Positions 33,437-44,739 of a DNA stretch of 64,000 bases are shown piece by piece; the stretch's first letter is position 1; each line of letters opens with the position of its first letter. Under the pieces are notes generated by a model. The model made no database searches and was not told the DNA's origin. It worked only from the letters and a program-made list of their open reading frames with translations. The stretch is from assembly GCF_002994745.2 (NCBI RefSeq), contig NC_037092.1:79139824-79203823 (forward strand), written 5' to 3'. The DNA is from Rosa chinensis. Its lineage: Eukaryota; Streptophyta; Magnoliopsida; Rosales; Rosaceae. The position numbers were made by a program, and so were the translations under genes.

Positions 33437-36400
33437 ATGGACTTAGACGTCGACGTTTCGCGGTGGGTCCTCGAGCTCCTCCTCCGCGACCGCGACAAGG
33501 AGAGCGTCGCCAAGCGAGTACTCGCCGCCGTGCCGCTCTCGAACCAGGACTGGCGGTTGAAGAAGACCGTCCTTCTCCGAACGATCGAGTCCGAAGTCTT
33601 GGACGAGGCTTCGGTCACCGAAGCTATACTAGAGTCCTTGGAGTCGATCGAGGCTTTGGACCGCGGCCAAGGGATTCCGGTCACGGACTCCATGAGAGCG
33701 GCGTACTGCGCCGTGGCGACGGAGTGCACGGTGAAGTTTTTGGTTTGCTTTGGAGGGAAGCCGAGCGGGAAGTACATGGAGGCGGTTGATCGGATTTGGA
33801 GAGGTAGGGTTAGGGTTTTGGAGGAGTCTGAGGGTTGCGAGCTGGTCTCGGGTGAGTTGAGGGAGAGAAGAGATGAGGTGGAGGCTGGGATTTGGGATGT
33901 GAAGGTTTCGAAGAAGCTGGCGAGCATGAATAGTAGAAATGATGCGTTGAGATTGGTTGCGGCGTATGTGAAGGAAGCATTGGCGATGCTGGGTCCTCCG
34001 TTTATTGCTTGGGCTGTTAGGTTTAATATGCAGAAGGGAAGTTTAGGGATGGAAGGTGATGAGGTTGCAGTGGAGAATGATGGTAATGTGGGTGATGGGT
34101 GTGAAGTGCAGGTTCGAATGGCGAATGGGGCTGAATTGGAGGTGCAAACGGCAAATGGGGCTGATTTGGAGGTGCAAAGGGCGAATGGGGTTGAGTTGGG
34201 TGATGGCTCCAAATTGGAGGTGAGTGGGGCTAATGTGCGTGATGCATCTGAATTGGAAGCGCAGAGAGGGGCAAATGTCAATTCTGGGTCTGAACAGGCG
34301 CAAAGGGCGAATGGGGTTACTGTTAATTCTGGGTCTGAACAAGAGGCACAAAGGGCTAATGTCAATTCTGGGTCTGAATTGGAGGCACAAAGGGTGAATG
34401 GGGCAAATGATGTTAGTGATAGGTCTGAACAGGAGGCACAAAGGCCGAATGGGGCTAATGTTAGTGATGCCTCTGAACAGGAGGCACATGATACTAATGT
34501 GGGTGATGACTGATGAGTCTGAATTGCAAATTGTGACTGTAGCTTATTTAAATTTTAGGTCTGAAATGGGTCACCAACTCACCATACCATGAATGGTGTT
34601 CAATTGCAGGTTGTGGGGGTGGGGAGATCACAACGTAATGGACATCGTGGTGTCCTCAGCTTAGAACCTGCAACTAAAGAAAAAGGTATGCTGTTGTTTA
34701 GTAGCAGAGAGAGATATTTCAGTTACAGCATTGATGTTGAGAGTGTGCTCTATATTATTTTAGCTGGTTTTTTATTTTATTTTTTATGCTTTTTGTTCAA
34801 CTTGAATCTTGCCGAGCTTTCCCCAACTTGTGAGTTGTGACTACCTGATATTCTTATGTTCTGTGTTGTTTGGTGATACACTGATAACAATTATACAGCT
34901 CTTTCTCGTTATGCCAATGCCATATAGCTGAAGTTTTAACTATGCCCCTGTTTAATAATGGGTGATGATTTTGGCACTCCACTTTACCACTTTCCCTCCA
35001 CTTTTAACTACATAAAAGTGCAGTGCAAGTGGTAATGTATATGGCAAAGTGGAGTGCCAAAATCATCGCACTTGATAATGCTTCATTATTGCACAAATGT
35101 TATAGTCCAGTATTTTTAGTCATCCTGTTTATTTCTTGTAGAAACTCCAAGGAGCAGGGCACTTAGACGCAGGCATGGACCGGTTAAGATTAGAGATGCT
35201 GAAGATGTGGGTATGGAAGCATCAGCTGGCATATATAACTCAGTGTCTAGTGCTGAAGTTAGAAAAGTGCAAGAAGAACTTAAGTCCAGTGTTTTGGCTC
35301 TACAAGCTGTAGTGACAGACCCACTTCCCTATGCTTTGCGAGTGTCGGAAATTGTAAGATCTGAGTTGGGAATGAAACCTGTGGATCATGTAAGTGAAGA
35401 AAATGGAGGTGCAGCAAATCCATCTGTGGAAAGGAACTCTGAGCCTGATCAATCTAATAATGATAATCATGGAAACCAGACCAGTCATCAGAATGATGTT
35501 CCCCAACCTAGTGAAAAAGAAAATGATGGACCAAATCTGTCTGTTGACAGGGGAAAGGGCATGGAGTATGTTGGAACGGGTGATGTCAATCCTGGAAATC
35601 CATCTTGCAGTTATCAGAATAATATTTCCCGAGCTGGCTTGATGGAACGCAATAGCACTGCCCATACTTATGAGGTAGTTATGTTCATACTCTGCTCTTC
35701 CAGTCCTACGGTTCCTTTTGTTACTATGTTGCCCGTGTACAAATTGGCCATTATTATGTTGTGAATGCATTTGTTAATGGTTGGTGTTTATGGTTGTGAC
35801 TTCATTTGTATTTGTATATGCATATTGAATTATCCATACATGTTTTGGCAAGGAGAAGGTAAACGAATCCCAGTAGATTCTATGTTGGATTTGTGATTTG
35901 CTTTTTTTGGTCGAAGATCTATGAGTTCCTGTGGTTGTAAAATTTGTGGTGGTTCTGTTTGTTTGAAGATTTGTATTAAAATGAGTATTGTTTTTGCAGT
36001 GGGAAGACTCACTAGGTATGTCACCTGAACGAACAAATAGTAAGGGGAGGCTTCACCTACCTAGTCCAAAAAGGAATGCTGTTTCTCCACTGAAGAAGTA
36101 TGAGGATAAAAGATTTTCTAAGAGGAGAAAAGTTAAGAGATGGAGCTTACATGAAGAAGATACGTTAAGGACTGGTGTGCAGAAGTATGTACATGTTTTT
36201 TAATGTTCTGCACTTATTCTCTCTATTTCTCCAGCTTCTGGTTGTGAAAGGGACCTTTTTTTTTTGGCAGAAGATCTATGAGTTCCATTGGTTGTAAAAT
36301 GAAAAAAAAAAAAAAGGGACCTTCATCTTTTAAAAAGTTTTATTAGGTTGGGGCTATATGGTCATTGGGTAGATCTTAGCAGATTATTGGTAATGGTTTT

Positions 36401-36849
36401 GTATTTCTTTTCAATCCCTATTAAGCTCGTTAGTCCGAATGTTTGGTTGCTTCATAATTCTCATCCCTGAAAAGATCAGAATTTTATGTCCTTAGTACTT
36501 GCTAGCAATCATGCTTTTATTGGCCGAGTAAGTAGCAATCATGATTAGTTTTAACTTTTCAGCAATTTCTAAGTTCTCATCAATATATCCCTTTCTAATG
36601 TAGGTATGGCAGAGGCAATTGGAAGTTGATCTTAGATGCATACCGAGATGTATTTGTAGAGAGAACTGAGGTACCTACTTTTTGCACTATTTGGAATGGC
36701 TGTTAGTCGCGTAAATTAACTTACATGTAAAAAAGTTTTTTGGTTCATATAAAATGCTCTGCTTTTAGCAACTATATCCTATCTAAGACCATTGAGGTTA
36801 CTGTGTTCAGGTTGATCTAAAGGACAAGTGGAGAAATATGACGAAGTAA
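33437..36849 (+). CDS. TRF-like telobox Myb protein (telomere-repeat-binding family)
   Basis: Exons by splice signals and phase: 33437 to about 34498 (donor unresolved), 34610-34685, 35142-35674, 36000-36184, 36604-36670, 36811-36849. All later junctions keep frame, and the whole is roughly 650 residues. The start is the first ATG, at 33437; a GTG three codons earlier is in frame but not a plant start. Exon 1 encodes an N-terminal conserved domain (VSRWVLELLLRDRD onward, ~200 residues), then about ten degenerate 13-15-residue units of the type ANGxxxSELEAQR. The C-terminus is a Myb/SANT domain: KRRKVKRWSLHEEDTLRTGV, then YGRGNWKLILDAYRDVF, ending with the telobox VDLKDKWRNM and TK. Plant TRFL proteins bind double-stranded telomeric repeats in the nucleus through this box. 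An in-frame TGA at 34511 means exon 1 must splice before it or be frameshifted. Confidence 0.85.
34964..35067. mobile_element. Small foldback MITE in an intron of the TRF-like gene
   Basis: GATGATTTTGGCACTCCACT at 34964 is inverted at 35048-35067. The 104-bp element lies wholly within intron 34686-35141 and does not touch splice sites. Confidence 0.7.
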
Positions 36850-37447
36850 AGGCACCTGTGAATAGTCTGCTACTCGGTTGATTTTGTTTGTATATATGAT
36901 ACACTGGTAGAGCTGTATGTTATAGTGCCCTTCACCAGATACAGGTGTAGGGCCTTTTTCAGTAGTATCTGTAAATGTGTTCATGAAAGGATGTATGTAT
37001 AGATCGACAAAATGTTCAAAGTTTACGCATGTAATGAAATGATGTCCACGACTTTATAGCTTCATTTGTATTCTTTGATTATTGCACATTGGCGTATAGA
37101 GAAGAACCACGCAGGGAAGGTTCATTCTGCGGAAAAATTTGGATTCTTTTTGTCCTTTGGCATGGATTTCTATGACTGTCCAAGAAAGTTGCTTGATCAA
37201 GTCACTCATGGAACCCCCCACATCCACAAGAAGAGGCTCTCCGGCTCCTTTGAATTTTCTCGCAGCCCTATGAACCTAACAGACAACTGGACCCGTCTTT
37301 TCATTCCTTTGTTTTACGCCTTCTTCACATTTCATGCCTACCCTACACAGAAGGAAGACCAAGACTGTTGGTCTCTCCCCATTCTACATAAAGCCAGTTT
37401 TGATTTTTTTTGGTCTTTATCAGGTACTCAATGATTACTCTCAGCTC
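36850..37447 (+). promoter_or_regulatory. TRF-like 3' UTR, then composite nsLTP promoter
   Basis: Up to ~37060 is the presumed 3' UTR and spacer. Sequence 37122-37395 is a close copy of 39634-39950 upstream of the second nsLTP, while ~37405-37480 matches the region just upstream of the third nsLTP (~48045-48110). The segment contains a decayed TATA, TACATAAAG, near 37387. Confidence 0.65.
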
Positions 37448-37456
37448 TATATAAAG
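37448..37456 (+). promoter_or_regulatory. TATA box of the intact nsLTP gene
   Basis: TATATAAAG, 77 bp before the ATG at 37533. The same box occurs at 48092-48100 and 39942-39950 before the two pseudogene copies. Confidence 0.7.
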
Positions 37457-37532
37457 GCCATAACCAAGTGTCTTTCTGTGCAAAACCCAAATCAAATAAG
37501 CAGATCGATTACTCACTACAAAAGTAGCAAGT

Positions 37533-38020
37533 ATGGCCAGATTTGAAGTCTCTGCACGTGGGTTTGCTTTCACGGTGCTACTGGTATCCATGGTGGTGAC
37601 TACTCCTTATGCCACTAATGCAACCATAACTTGTGGTGAGGTGACCGCCTTACTCACTCCTTGCATTCCATTTGGAGTGTTGGGAGGGATTGTGCCACCA
37701 GATTGTTGTGCCGGGATCAAAGGGCTCAACGCTGCACAAAATACAACAGAGGATCGAAGAATTGCTTGTACTTGCATTCAAGAAGGAGCAGCTAGGATTC
37801 CTCTGATTGATTATGATCGTATAAACACGCTCGGCGATCTTTGTGGTTCTCCTTGTCCCTACAAAGTTTATCCATCTACTGACTGCTCTCAGTAAGACTT
37901 GAATAAATATATGAACTTTTTTGTGAGACGCTGTGACAGTATAGCAAGAGTTAATCCTGAATCATGTATTCAGCCATACTAATATTTGTATTGATTCAAT
38001 TTGTTTTCAGGGTAAGCTGA
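37533..38020 (+). CDS. Type 1 non-specific lipid-transfer protein
   Basis: Exon 1 is 37533-37891 and exon 2 is 38011-38020; splicing at CTCA/GTAAGA and TTTTCAG/GGTAAGC gives an end CSQVS. Without splicing, translation stops immediately after CSQ, so the intron sits at the last codons as in many nsLTP genes. A hydrophobic signal peptide of about 29 residues (FAFTVLLVSMVVTTPYATNA) precedes a mature domain with C-x9-C-x13-CC-x19-CxC-x22-C-x13-C. One extra cysteine lies between the last two (CGSPCPYKVYPSTDC). The fold is a four-helix, disulfide-held tunnel that binds acyl lipids in the apoplast, linked to cuticle formation and defence. This is the only intact copy of three. Confidence 0.92.
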
Positions 38021-38138
38021 ATCTATCGAAGGCACTATCCAAGTGAGACTAGCTAGGAGAATACGAATAAAGCTTCCGGGAAGATTTCGTGACACCTAGA
38101 GAAGTGTCATCTATTTGTAGCACAATAATTTGTGGTAT

Positions 38139-38169
<31 letters not shown>

Positions 38170-39621
38170 GGTTGTTACATGTAACACATATTATGATAAA
38201 TTGAGTAGAGAATAAAACCCTGTAAATTGTTACATGTTACTTTATTATGATAGAGTGCTTGATTCTATGTGCAAACTCTGCAAATTGGAATTAGTAGCAT
38301 GAAATCAAACTAACCATTACCCAAAATGAAGTCTTACCACCATGAGACAGAAAAAAGAAAATTTTCACTGATTTTTTATCAAACAAAAGCTAGGAACCGA
38401 GCCACCGAGGCAGATGAAGAAATTTATTTTCCAACGTAAAAAAATTATTATTATTATTATTTTTTTTTAGTGAAATTTTTTTTATTTCTTTACTAGACAA
38501 TGATGGGAACAATTTTGGCCAAACATTGCTTCCTTTATCCTCCACTGCATGACCATGATGATCTAATCCTAACATCTTACCATTATCATCTAAACCCAAG
38601 GAAAATACCGATCTTCCTTATCCGACGATGTGATAAATAACTTTAATTCTACTATTCATTGGCGACGCTGAGCTCTTGTTGATGCGCTGTGGTAGTGGAG
38701 AGGGAGAGTCTCTGATTTCCCTGGATTTGGTGTTGTTGTCAAAGCTTCGTTCTTTCTTGACCCTCACCTTCTGATATCTCAGCGTCTTCTTGTTCCCCCA
38801 TTCAAGCACAAACTCTGACTCTCTACTTTTACTGCTCTTCCCTTCCTTTTCCATCATCAAGATCTGAGGGATAACTGTGAAAGGATAATACTTGGCTGCC
38901 CAGACATGACCAACTTCATAGTATACCAATCATTGTTTGCCACGTGTCTTTTCAGTTAAATACAATTTTCTTTTTTTCTCAAAATGGATAACAGCTTCCC
39001 CATCTTCTAAATTCCTCAAAGTGAAGTCCAACTCCAAGTGAGAGAAGTCAGAGAACTTCAGTCCAGATGAACTTAGAATTCGATGCTAAAACTATTCAGC
39101 GGAGCTAGCCCCAAAATCATCCTCATCCATTCCCAAGACATTTAGAATTTTCATTTGCAATTTCATGTTTTCTTCCCCAGCAACCAAATAAAGGGTCAAT
39201 GAGAATTAATCAAAAAGCAAACCCATTTTGATCTACCCTGAAGTCTGAAACAAAACAACGCATTTTCTTCTCTTCACATACCAAAATAATGGAATCAAGC
39301 CCTGTGACTTTTTAGCTCAATTATGGGCAAATTCGTTGGCCGCAAGAACCATTCTTTTATTTCCCCAAGTAGCTTTCACAGTTCCAGATCCAACACCAAA
39401 TCTTTATTCATCACAGCTCTTAGATGATGTCCCCAAAGCTCTGAAACCATTAATTAAAGAAGACGACTTTACCGAAACCCAGAAGAGCAAAGATGGAGAA
39501 GAAGATCTCAGATGTAGCCATGGAAGGAAGCATGAAGAAGCTCAATGCAGACGTAGTATAATCAAAATCCTCACAATCAATACCGTTAGAATTTGTGACT
39601 TTGATTCCACGTACTGTTGGA
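38021..39621. other. Spacer between nsLTP copies 1 and 2
   Basis: Contains a run of 23 G after 11 T (about 38138-38171) in the 3' UTR region. A minus-strand open stretch at 38618-38929 reads EFVLEWGNKKTLRYQKVRVK and resembles small conserved plant proteins that I cannot name. An open frame at 39340-39600 has no ATG at its start and is not recognised. Confidence 0.4.
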
Positions 39622-40022
39622 TTAATTTGGTTCATTCTGCGGGAAAATTTGGGTTCTTTTTGTCCTTTGGTATGGATTTCTATGACCGTCCAAGCAAGTT
39701 GCTTGATCAAGTCACTCATGGAACCCCCCACATCCACAAGAAGAGGCTCTCCGGCTCCTTTGAATTTTCCTTCCCAGATATTTCATTGGCCTGTTGGCAC
39801 ATGGAAATTTGAATTTTCTCGCAGCCCTATGAACCTAACAGACAACCAGACCATTTTTCATTCCTTTGTTTTACGCCTTCTTCACATTTCATGCCTACTC
39901 TACGCAGAAGGAAGACCAAGACTGTTGGTCTCTCCCCATTCTATATAAAGCCAGTTAACGTAGTGTGTTTTCGAACCCAAAACCTAAGTCAAAGAAGATT
40001 ACTCGCTCAAAACATAGAAGCT

Positions 40023-40483
40023 ATGGCCAGGTTTGCAGGCTATGGGGTGACATTCTTGGTGGTACTAGTATCTGTTCTAGTGACGACTCCGTATGTCATT
40101 AAGGCATCTGTAACTTGCGAGCAGGTCGTAAACTATCTGACTCCATGCATCCCTTTTGGAGTGTTTGGAGGGAGCGTGCCAGAGGAGTGTTGTGCCGCGT
40201 AAAAGGGCTTCATGATGCAGAAGTCACGACAGAGGATCGGAGAACTGCTTGCGGTTGCATTCAGAAAGGGTGTGCAATGATTCCTGGTCTCGACTATGAC
40301 CGTGTAAACACGCTTGGGGATCTATGTGGTGCTCCTTTGTCCTTATAAAGTTTACCCTTCTACTAATTGCTCTCAGTAAGGCTCATGCCATTTGTTTTTT
40401 ATGGTTAATGCTAAATTATACGTGGTAGATTAGCAGTAGCACTGACTATATTCTGTGGATCAATTTCTTCCAGGGTAAGCTGA
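40023..40483 (+). pseudogene. nsLTP copy 2, two frameshifts
   Basis: Starts MARFAGYGVTFLVVLVSV with a good signal peptide and CEQVVNYLTPCIPFGVFGG, then stops at CCAA because of a 1-bp deletion near 40196. The next frame continues VKGLHDAEVTTEDRRTACGC to LCGAP, where a 1-bp insertion near 40333 again shifts it. The intron before the stop and exon 2 (40474-40483) are conserved, and a TATA box lies at 39942-39950. It is more diverged from copies 1 and 3 than they are from each other. Confidence 0.88.
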
Positions 40484-40930
40484 ACCTATATATTGAAGGC
40501 ACTGCCAGAATGTAAAATAAAGCTTCCGGGAAGACTATAGCAAGCTGGGGCTAGAAACGTTACAACACAAATGTATTTAGGGTATTGCCAAACGTACTGT
40601 TGGGATTTACAAAGTTGTCCGAAATATAAATTTTTTATATCTCATACGCATGATATATATACGTATGTGGAATCAATTCCTCCATTATAACATACTTGGA
40701 TTTATTATGCTTCATGTTATTATATTCATCTCCACAATGTGATATTAAGAGGCAGAGATTATTCAGAGCACCGCCGTGCACTTGCACCAACATAAATGAA
40801 TGGTTAGATTGCATTAACTACACTTTTTGTTTATTAAAAATAAAGTTGATAATAAATATCAAGGGTTGAGATTATTTTATAAGGGTTGGGTCACTTACAC
40901 CGTCGGTGCATAGAATAATTTCCAATTAAC
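40484..40930. other. Spacer between nsLTP copy 2 and the LINE
   Basis: 3' UTR-like sequence followed by AT-rich spacer. Nothing coding seen. Confidence 0.3.
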
Positions 40931-40943
40931 AGGAAGCCCAAAA

Positions 40944-42520
40944 ATAGGATTTTTACCATCAACGAGATTTTCTCTCACCCTAGGTTTTTCTCTCCAAAAC
41001 CCTAGCAAGCGGCCTCCTTGCCGCTTCCCCTCTCCAGCCTCCTTCTCTCACGCTTCATGGCTTCCATCAACGCGGTCACCACTAGCTTTGCTACCTCCTT
41101 GGCTCTGGCTGAGGGTGATCAAGCCCCCGATCTTGGCAAAATTGGTGGAGGCCCTGTGAAGAAATCCTCCCAATCTTTTCTTCTTGGAAAACCTCTCACT
41201 CGCAGACCTGTGGATTCTGCCACTTTCAAATCTCACTTCCTCCGAACTTGGATGGTGGAAAAGGAATTTAGAATTCAGGAAAAGAATGATAATCTCTTCT
41301 TGTTCTCGTTCGAATCAGCCCGGGACCGGAACAAGGTTCTCAAAGGTGGAGTTTGGTGCTTTGACTGTGATCCGGTCTGCCTTGAGGAGTATGACGGAGT
41401 TCTACCTATTGCTGAGGTTCCAATGAAGCATGTTCGTATCTGGATTAGGGTTTCAGGTATCCCTCCACTCTGTGAAGAACCTGATAACCTTATCCTGATT
41501 GGGAACCTGTTGGGGGGGCTTCCTGGATTACGAAAAGAAGGAGTTTCGACGAGGATCTATGCGTATCTTCTTCGTGCATGACATCTCCAAACCCATTCTC
41601 TTTGAACGTAAGATCTTCTTGGCTGCAGGGATTGAACCGATCTTGAAGTTTCAGTTTGAGCATCTAAAAGGTAGGTGTTCTCAATGCGGCATGATTACGC
41701 ATTCTGGGGCCAAATGCATGGAACCTAATACGGCCATCTCTTCCCCTAGAGTTCTGCAGTTTGGTGGCCCTCCAATGACAGGTGGATCCTTCTCCTTTTC
41801 TACCCAGGCTAGCCGACAACCCCCAAAACCCTTCTCTGCCTTACTCAAGAAGAAAAAGCCTGTTATTCAAAAATTAGACAGATCACCATCAGGATCAGAT
41901 CCGTCTGCGAGTTCTGTGCAAGTAGGACTGGAGGTTTTACTCCCTCCGCAAAGAAGTTTAAAACAATCCTGGGTGGTCAGTTGCCTACACTGCATGCAGA
42001 GGCCCTAGGGTTGGTCAAAGCTGATAGTGCGAGTGAACAAGTAATTCTGAAGAAGAAGGTTGGAAAACCTCTAGGAAGCAAGAATAAAAATCCTCGTCCA
42101 TAGCAGAAGGTGAGTGGGGCCTTGCGTCTGACTTACCCCTCTGCGGATGCTGCTCAAGAGATTAGCCCTAAGAATAAGGGCAAAGGAAAGCTCTAAGCTT
42201 CCTGTTTTCGGTACCTAGCATTTGATTCCAGTCTATTGCTATTTAAGTTTAGTTTCTCTGATTGTACACCAAATGAAGTCTTAGGCAATTAGGGTTACTC
42301 TAGCAAGGATTTAGGTAGTTATTTGGATTTGTCTCCTAATGACTAGGTATAAAATTTGTGCTTCAAGTTGTTCCCAATGAAGGTTACCTGTTATGTGCTT
42401 GACAGCTTAGACCATCTAGATTTTATTTGGTGTAAGATAACATATAATGTACGTGTCTTCTGGCCATGGATAAGTAATGAAATTATCTACTTCTCAAAAA
42501 AAAAAAAAAAAAAAAAAAAG
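40944..42520 (+). mobile_element. ORF1-only LINE with target duplication
   Basis: AGGAAGCCCAAAA (40931-40943) and AGGGAGCCCAAAA (42521-42533) flank a 1577-bp insert ending in a ~24-bp poly(A). It encodes an ORF1 (gag-like) protein and then goes straight to a LINE 3' tail, with no endonuclease or reverse transcriptase. Its tail shares TGTACGTGTCTTCTG with the truncated copy at 7989-8204. Confidence 0.85.
41057..42008 (+). pseudogene. LINE ORF1 (DUF4283 + CCHC zinc knuckle), frameshifted
   Basis: From ATG 41057 the protein has a DUF4283-type domain: TWMVEKEFRIQEKNDNLFLF, then VLKGGVWCFD and VPMKHVRIWIRVSGIP. At a run of seven G (about 41511-41518) the frame breaks. The next frame continues LDYEKKEFRRGSMRIFFVHD to a zinc knuckle GRCSQCGMITHSGAKC (C-x2-C-x4-H-x4-C). 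Such proteins bind LINE RNA. The frameshift in a homopolymer could be a real mutation or a sequencing slip. A Pro/Ser/Lys-rich tail follows to 42008. Confidence 0.82.
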
Positions 42521-42592
42521 AGGGAGCCCAAAATGCGTTATTAAGATGGAGATGACAACTTTTGTGTTATTAAGAGGGAGCCCTTATATTTC

Positions 42593-42623
<31 letters not shown>

Positions 42624-42654
42624 TAATAAATAAATAAAGGAGATTGAGCCTTTA

Positions 42655-44002
42655 TCTCTACTGCTAAAAATGGAAATCTAATTTTAGTGTCATAGGATTC
42701 ACTAAAATTTAAAACACCTAAAATACCCTCTATTTAATAAATTATTACGTCATCATATTTTTATTTTTAAAGGTTAAAAATGACAAAATGTAAAGCATAT
42801 TTTTATTTTTAAGTGTTAGATAAACATAAAAGGAGTTTCTATTCATACCTCCAATATTGGTATTTGGACCTCTCCCTTTTTTCAAATAATAGTTAACTTT
42901 GTCAACTCATGTCAAATTACCAATAAGGATGTAAATAAGGGAAAAAAAAAAATCTCTTCTTATCTCTATGAACAGTAATACTCTTCAACTTGGAAAAAAC
43001 TTTCTCCTCCAATGTAAACGCTAAAATATATATCGCCAAACGTTATTTAACGTTGTAGTCAAAATTTTTCAGAATTTGACTTTGTCCTCGTAAAGTGATA
43101 GACTTCCTTGCTCGCACAGCTAACAATTTATAAGATCTATCACTGCGCTATAAAAAAATAAAAAATAAAAGGAGAGAAAATGGGAAATACAAAGACACCT
43201 CAGTTGATGAAGCCCTACTCATTCTGAATGCAAACAAACATGTGAACGAGTGACGACAAAAAGCAGTACTCCAGCACGTTTATATGATAAATGCAGCAAT
43301 GGGTAGTTGTCCACAAGATCGATCATCCCGCACATCATCAGTCAGAGCAATTTTATGTGGAACTATTCTACAGATATGATGAAAAATTTAACCTTATGAT
43401 ATAAATCTATAGAGAATGCACTAGACTCATGGTTGATTATTGTATTCCTCCACTATCCCATACATATCTAAAACAAAAGAACCATGTTCATTTCAAGTTG
43501 CTATTGAATCAGTTTAGGGATAATGACACCTAAATGCAATGAAAATAATACTTGGAAAACATATTTGTACGAGATGATGAGCAAACATGGTATTGTTGCC
43601 TACACTAACCAAGTGTCGACAATTCATTGAAAAAGTGCTAGCACCTCTGTGACTCGTATATGGAGGATGAACTTCCAAAAAAGAAAAGAAAAAATTGCTG
43701 CAATTCCAAATCTTCAAAAACTAAAGGAGGTCAAACTAATGATTTTTGAAAGTATGAATAGAATCTTAAAAAAAAAGAGCTTTTATTGATTTTATTGGAC
43801 GATGAGCATTTTAGGAAGATTAGAGAGGTGTAGATGGCAAAATGGTTATTTGTTAAAGTAAGTTGGAGGTCTATTAAGTGGAGAGGTCCAAATGCCAAAT
43901 TTAGAGGTATGAATATAAACTCCCAAACATAAAATAAAAGCAAACAAAATTAAGAGAATTAGCTCTTCAACTATCCGTGTGAACACACGGGTTAGAGGCT
44001 AG
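42655..44002 (+). mobile_element. Non-autonomous Helitron with a nested MULE
   Basis: The 5' end TCTCTACTGC follows a host A (42654). The 3' end has the hairpin CCGTGTGAACACACGG, then seven bases and CTAG before a host T (44003). This fits A/T insertion without target duplication. Removing the nested element at 42831-43924 leaves about 250 bp, a normal size for a non-autonomous Helitron. No Rep/helicase is present. Confidence 0.75.
42831..43924. mobile_element. MULE-type non-autonomous element, 9-bp duplication
   Basis: AAACATAAA flanks both ends (42822-42830, 43925-43933). The left end AGGAGTTTCTATTCATACCT is inverted at the right end as GGGAGTTTATATTCATACCT, with similarity continuing about 25 bp (ATTTGGACCTCTCC). 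No transposase is seen in 1.09 kb. A likely relative lies at 3351-4066. Confidence 0.85.
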
Positions 44003-44029
44003 TGTATGATCTTTGCCGCAAACAAATTT

Positions 44030-44240
44030 GCTTCCTTCTATATATGCTTCGAGGATATGACAGACAATCATGAACCTTGGAATTTTGCATGGAAGTCGAC
44101 TAGACATGCAAGCATGTATGTGTTTGGCAAATTAAATGCCAACAAATTCATACGTGAAAAACATAAATCAACATTTGGTCCTAGTGATGGAGATGCGAGA
44201 GTAATTACGCAACAGAAAATTGTTAACTTTTGCTCTATTT
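44030..44240. repeat. Segment also present at 47445-47600
   Basis: GAATTTTGCATGGAAGT, followed by GACATGCAAGCATG and a GAGAGTAATTACG-type end, recurs in the same order near 47470-47590. It is non-coding and may be part of the duplicated flank of an nsLTP unit. Confidence 0.5.
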
Positions 44241-44291
44241 GCAAGAAGATTATTACAAAATATTGAATATCGCAATATCAACTACCATGCA

Positions 44292-44410
44292 TTGTTTTTT
44301 TTGTTTTTTTTTTTCATCTTTAAAAGAGGATCAAAGGATTTCACTCCTATTTCCATGGTGACTCGAACTCATGACCTCGATTTCAGGTAGTGGGTACTCC
44401 AACCACTGTT
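44292..44410 (-). mobile_element. SINE-like tRNA-derived element
   Basis: On the minus strand an A-box-like CAGTGGTTGGAGTACCC and a B box GAGTTCGAGTCACC are followed by ~60 bp and a poly(A) (plus-strand T-runs at 44294-44314). No target duplication was confirmed. Unlike the other two SINEs it lacks the CCTAGGAAGCC tail. Confidence 0.5.
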
Positions 44411-44739
44411 GATTATTGTACAAGTATAATTGAGAGAGAAAAAAAATTGAAGGTCTCCATTTTCTTTTTCTTTTGCAGGAAAACTAATAATAAAGGAGCA
44501 AACACCTATATATAAGATCTCCCGCTTAAAATAAACTGAAATTGCAGTCAAAGTTCGTTGCTTGTGCATTCTGTTCCTATAAAGATTCTACTTTATTGGA
44601 ACGTGCTAAAAAATCGGAAGAATATGATAAGAATCATCGATCAATCCAAAACATAGACCATCACCAAATTCAGCCAAATAAATACCAAAAGATCTACCGA
44701 CGAATCCAAAACACCCAAATTGATAATTGTATAGCTGAG

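Noticed and set aside
39340..39812. 158-codon plus-strand frame upstream of nsLTP copy 2
   Set aside because: No ATG at its start, and its second half is promoter sequence duplicated from 37122-37395, which is not open in the same way there.
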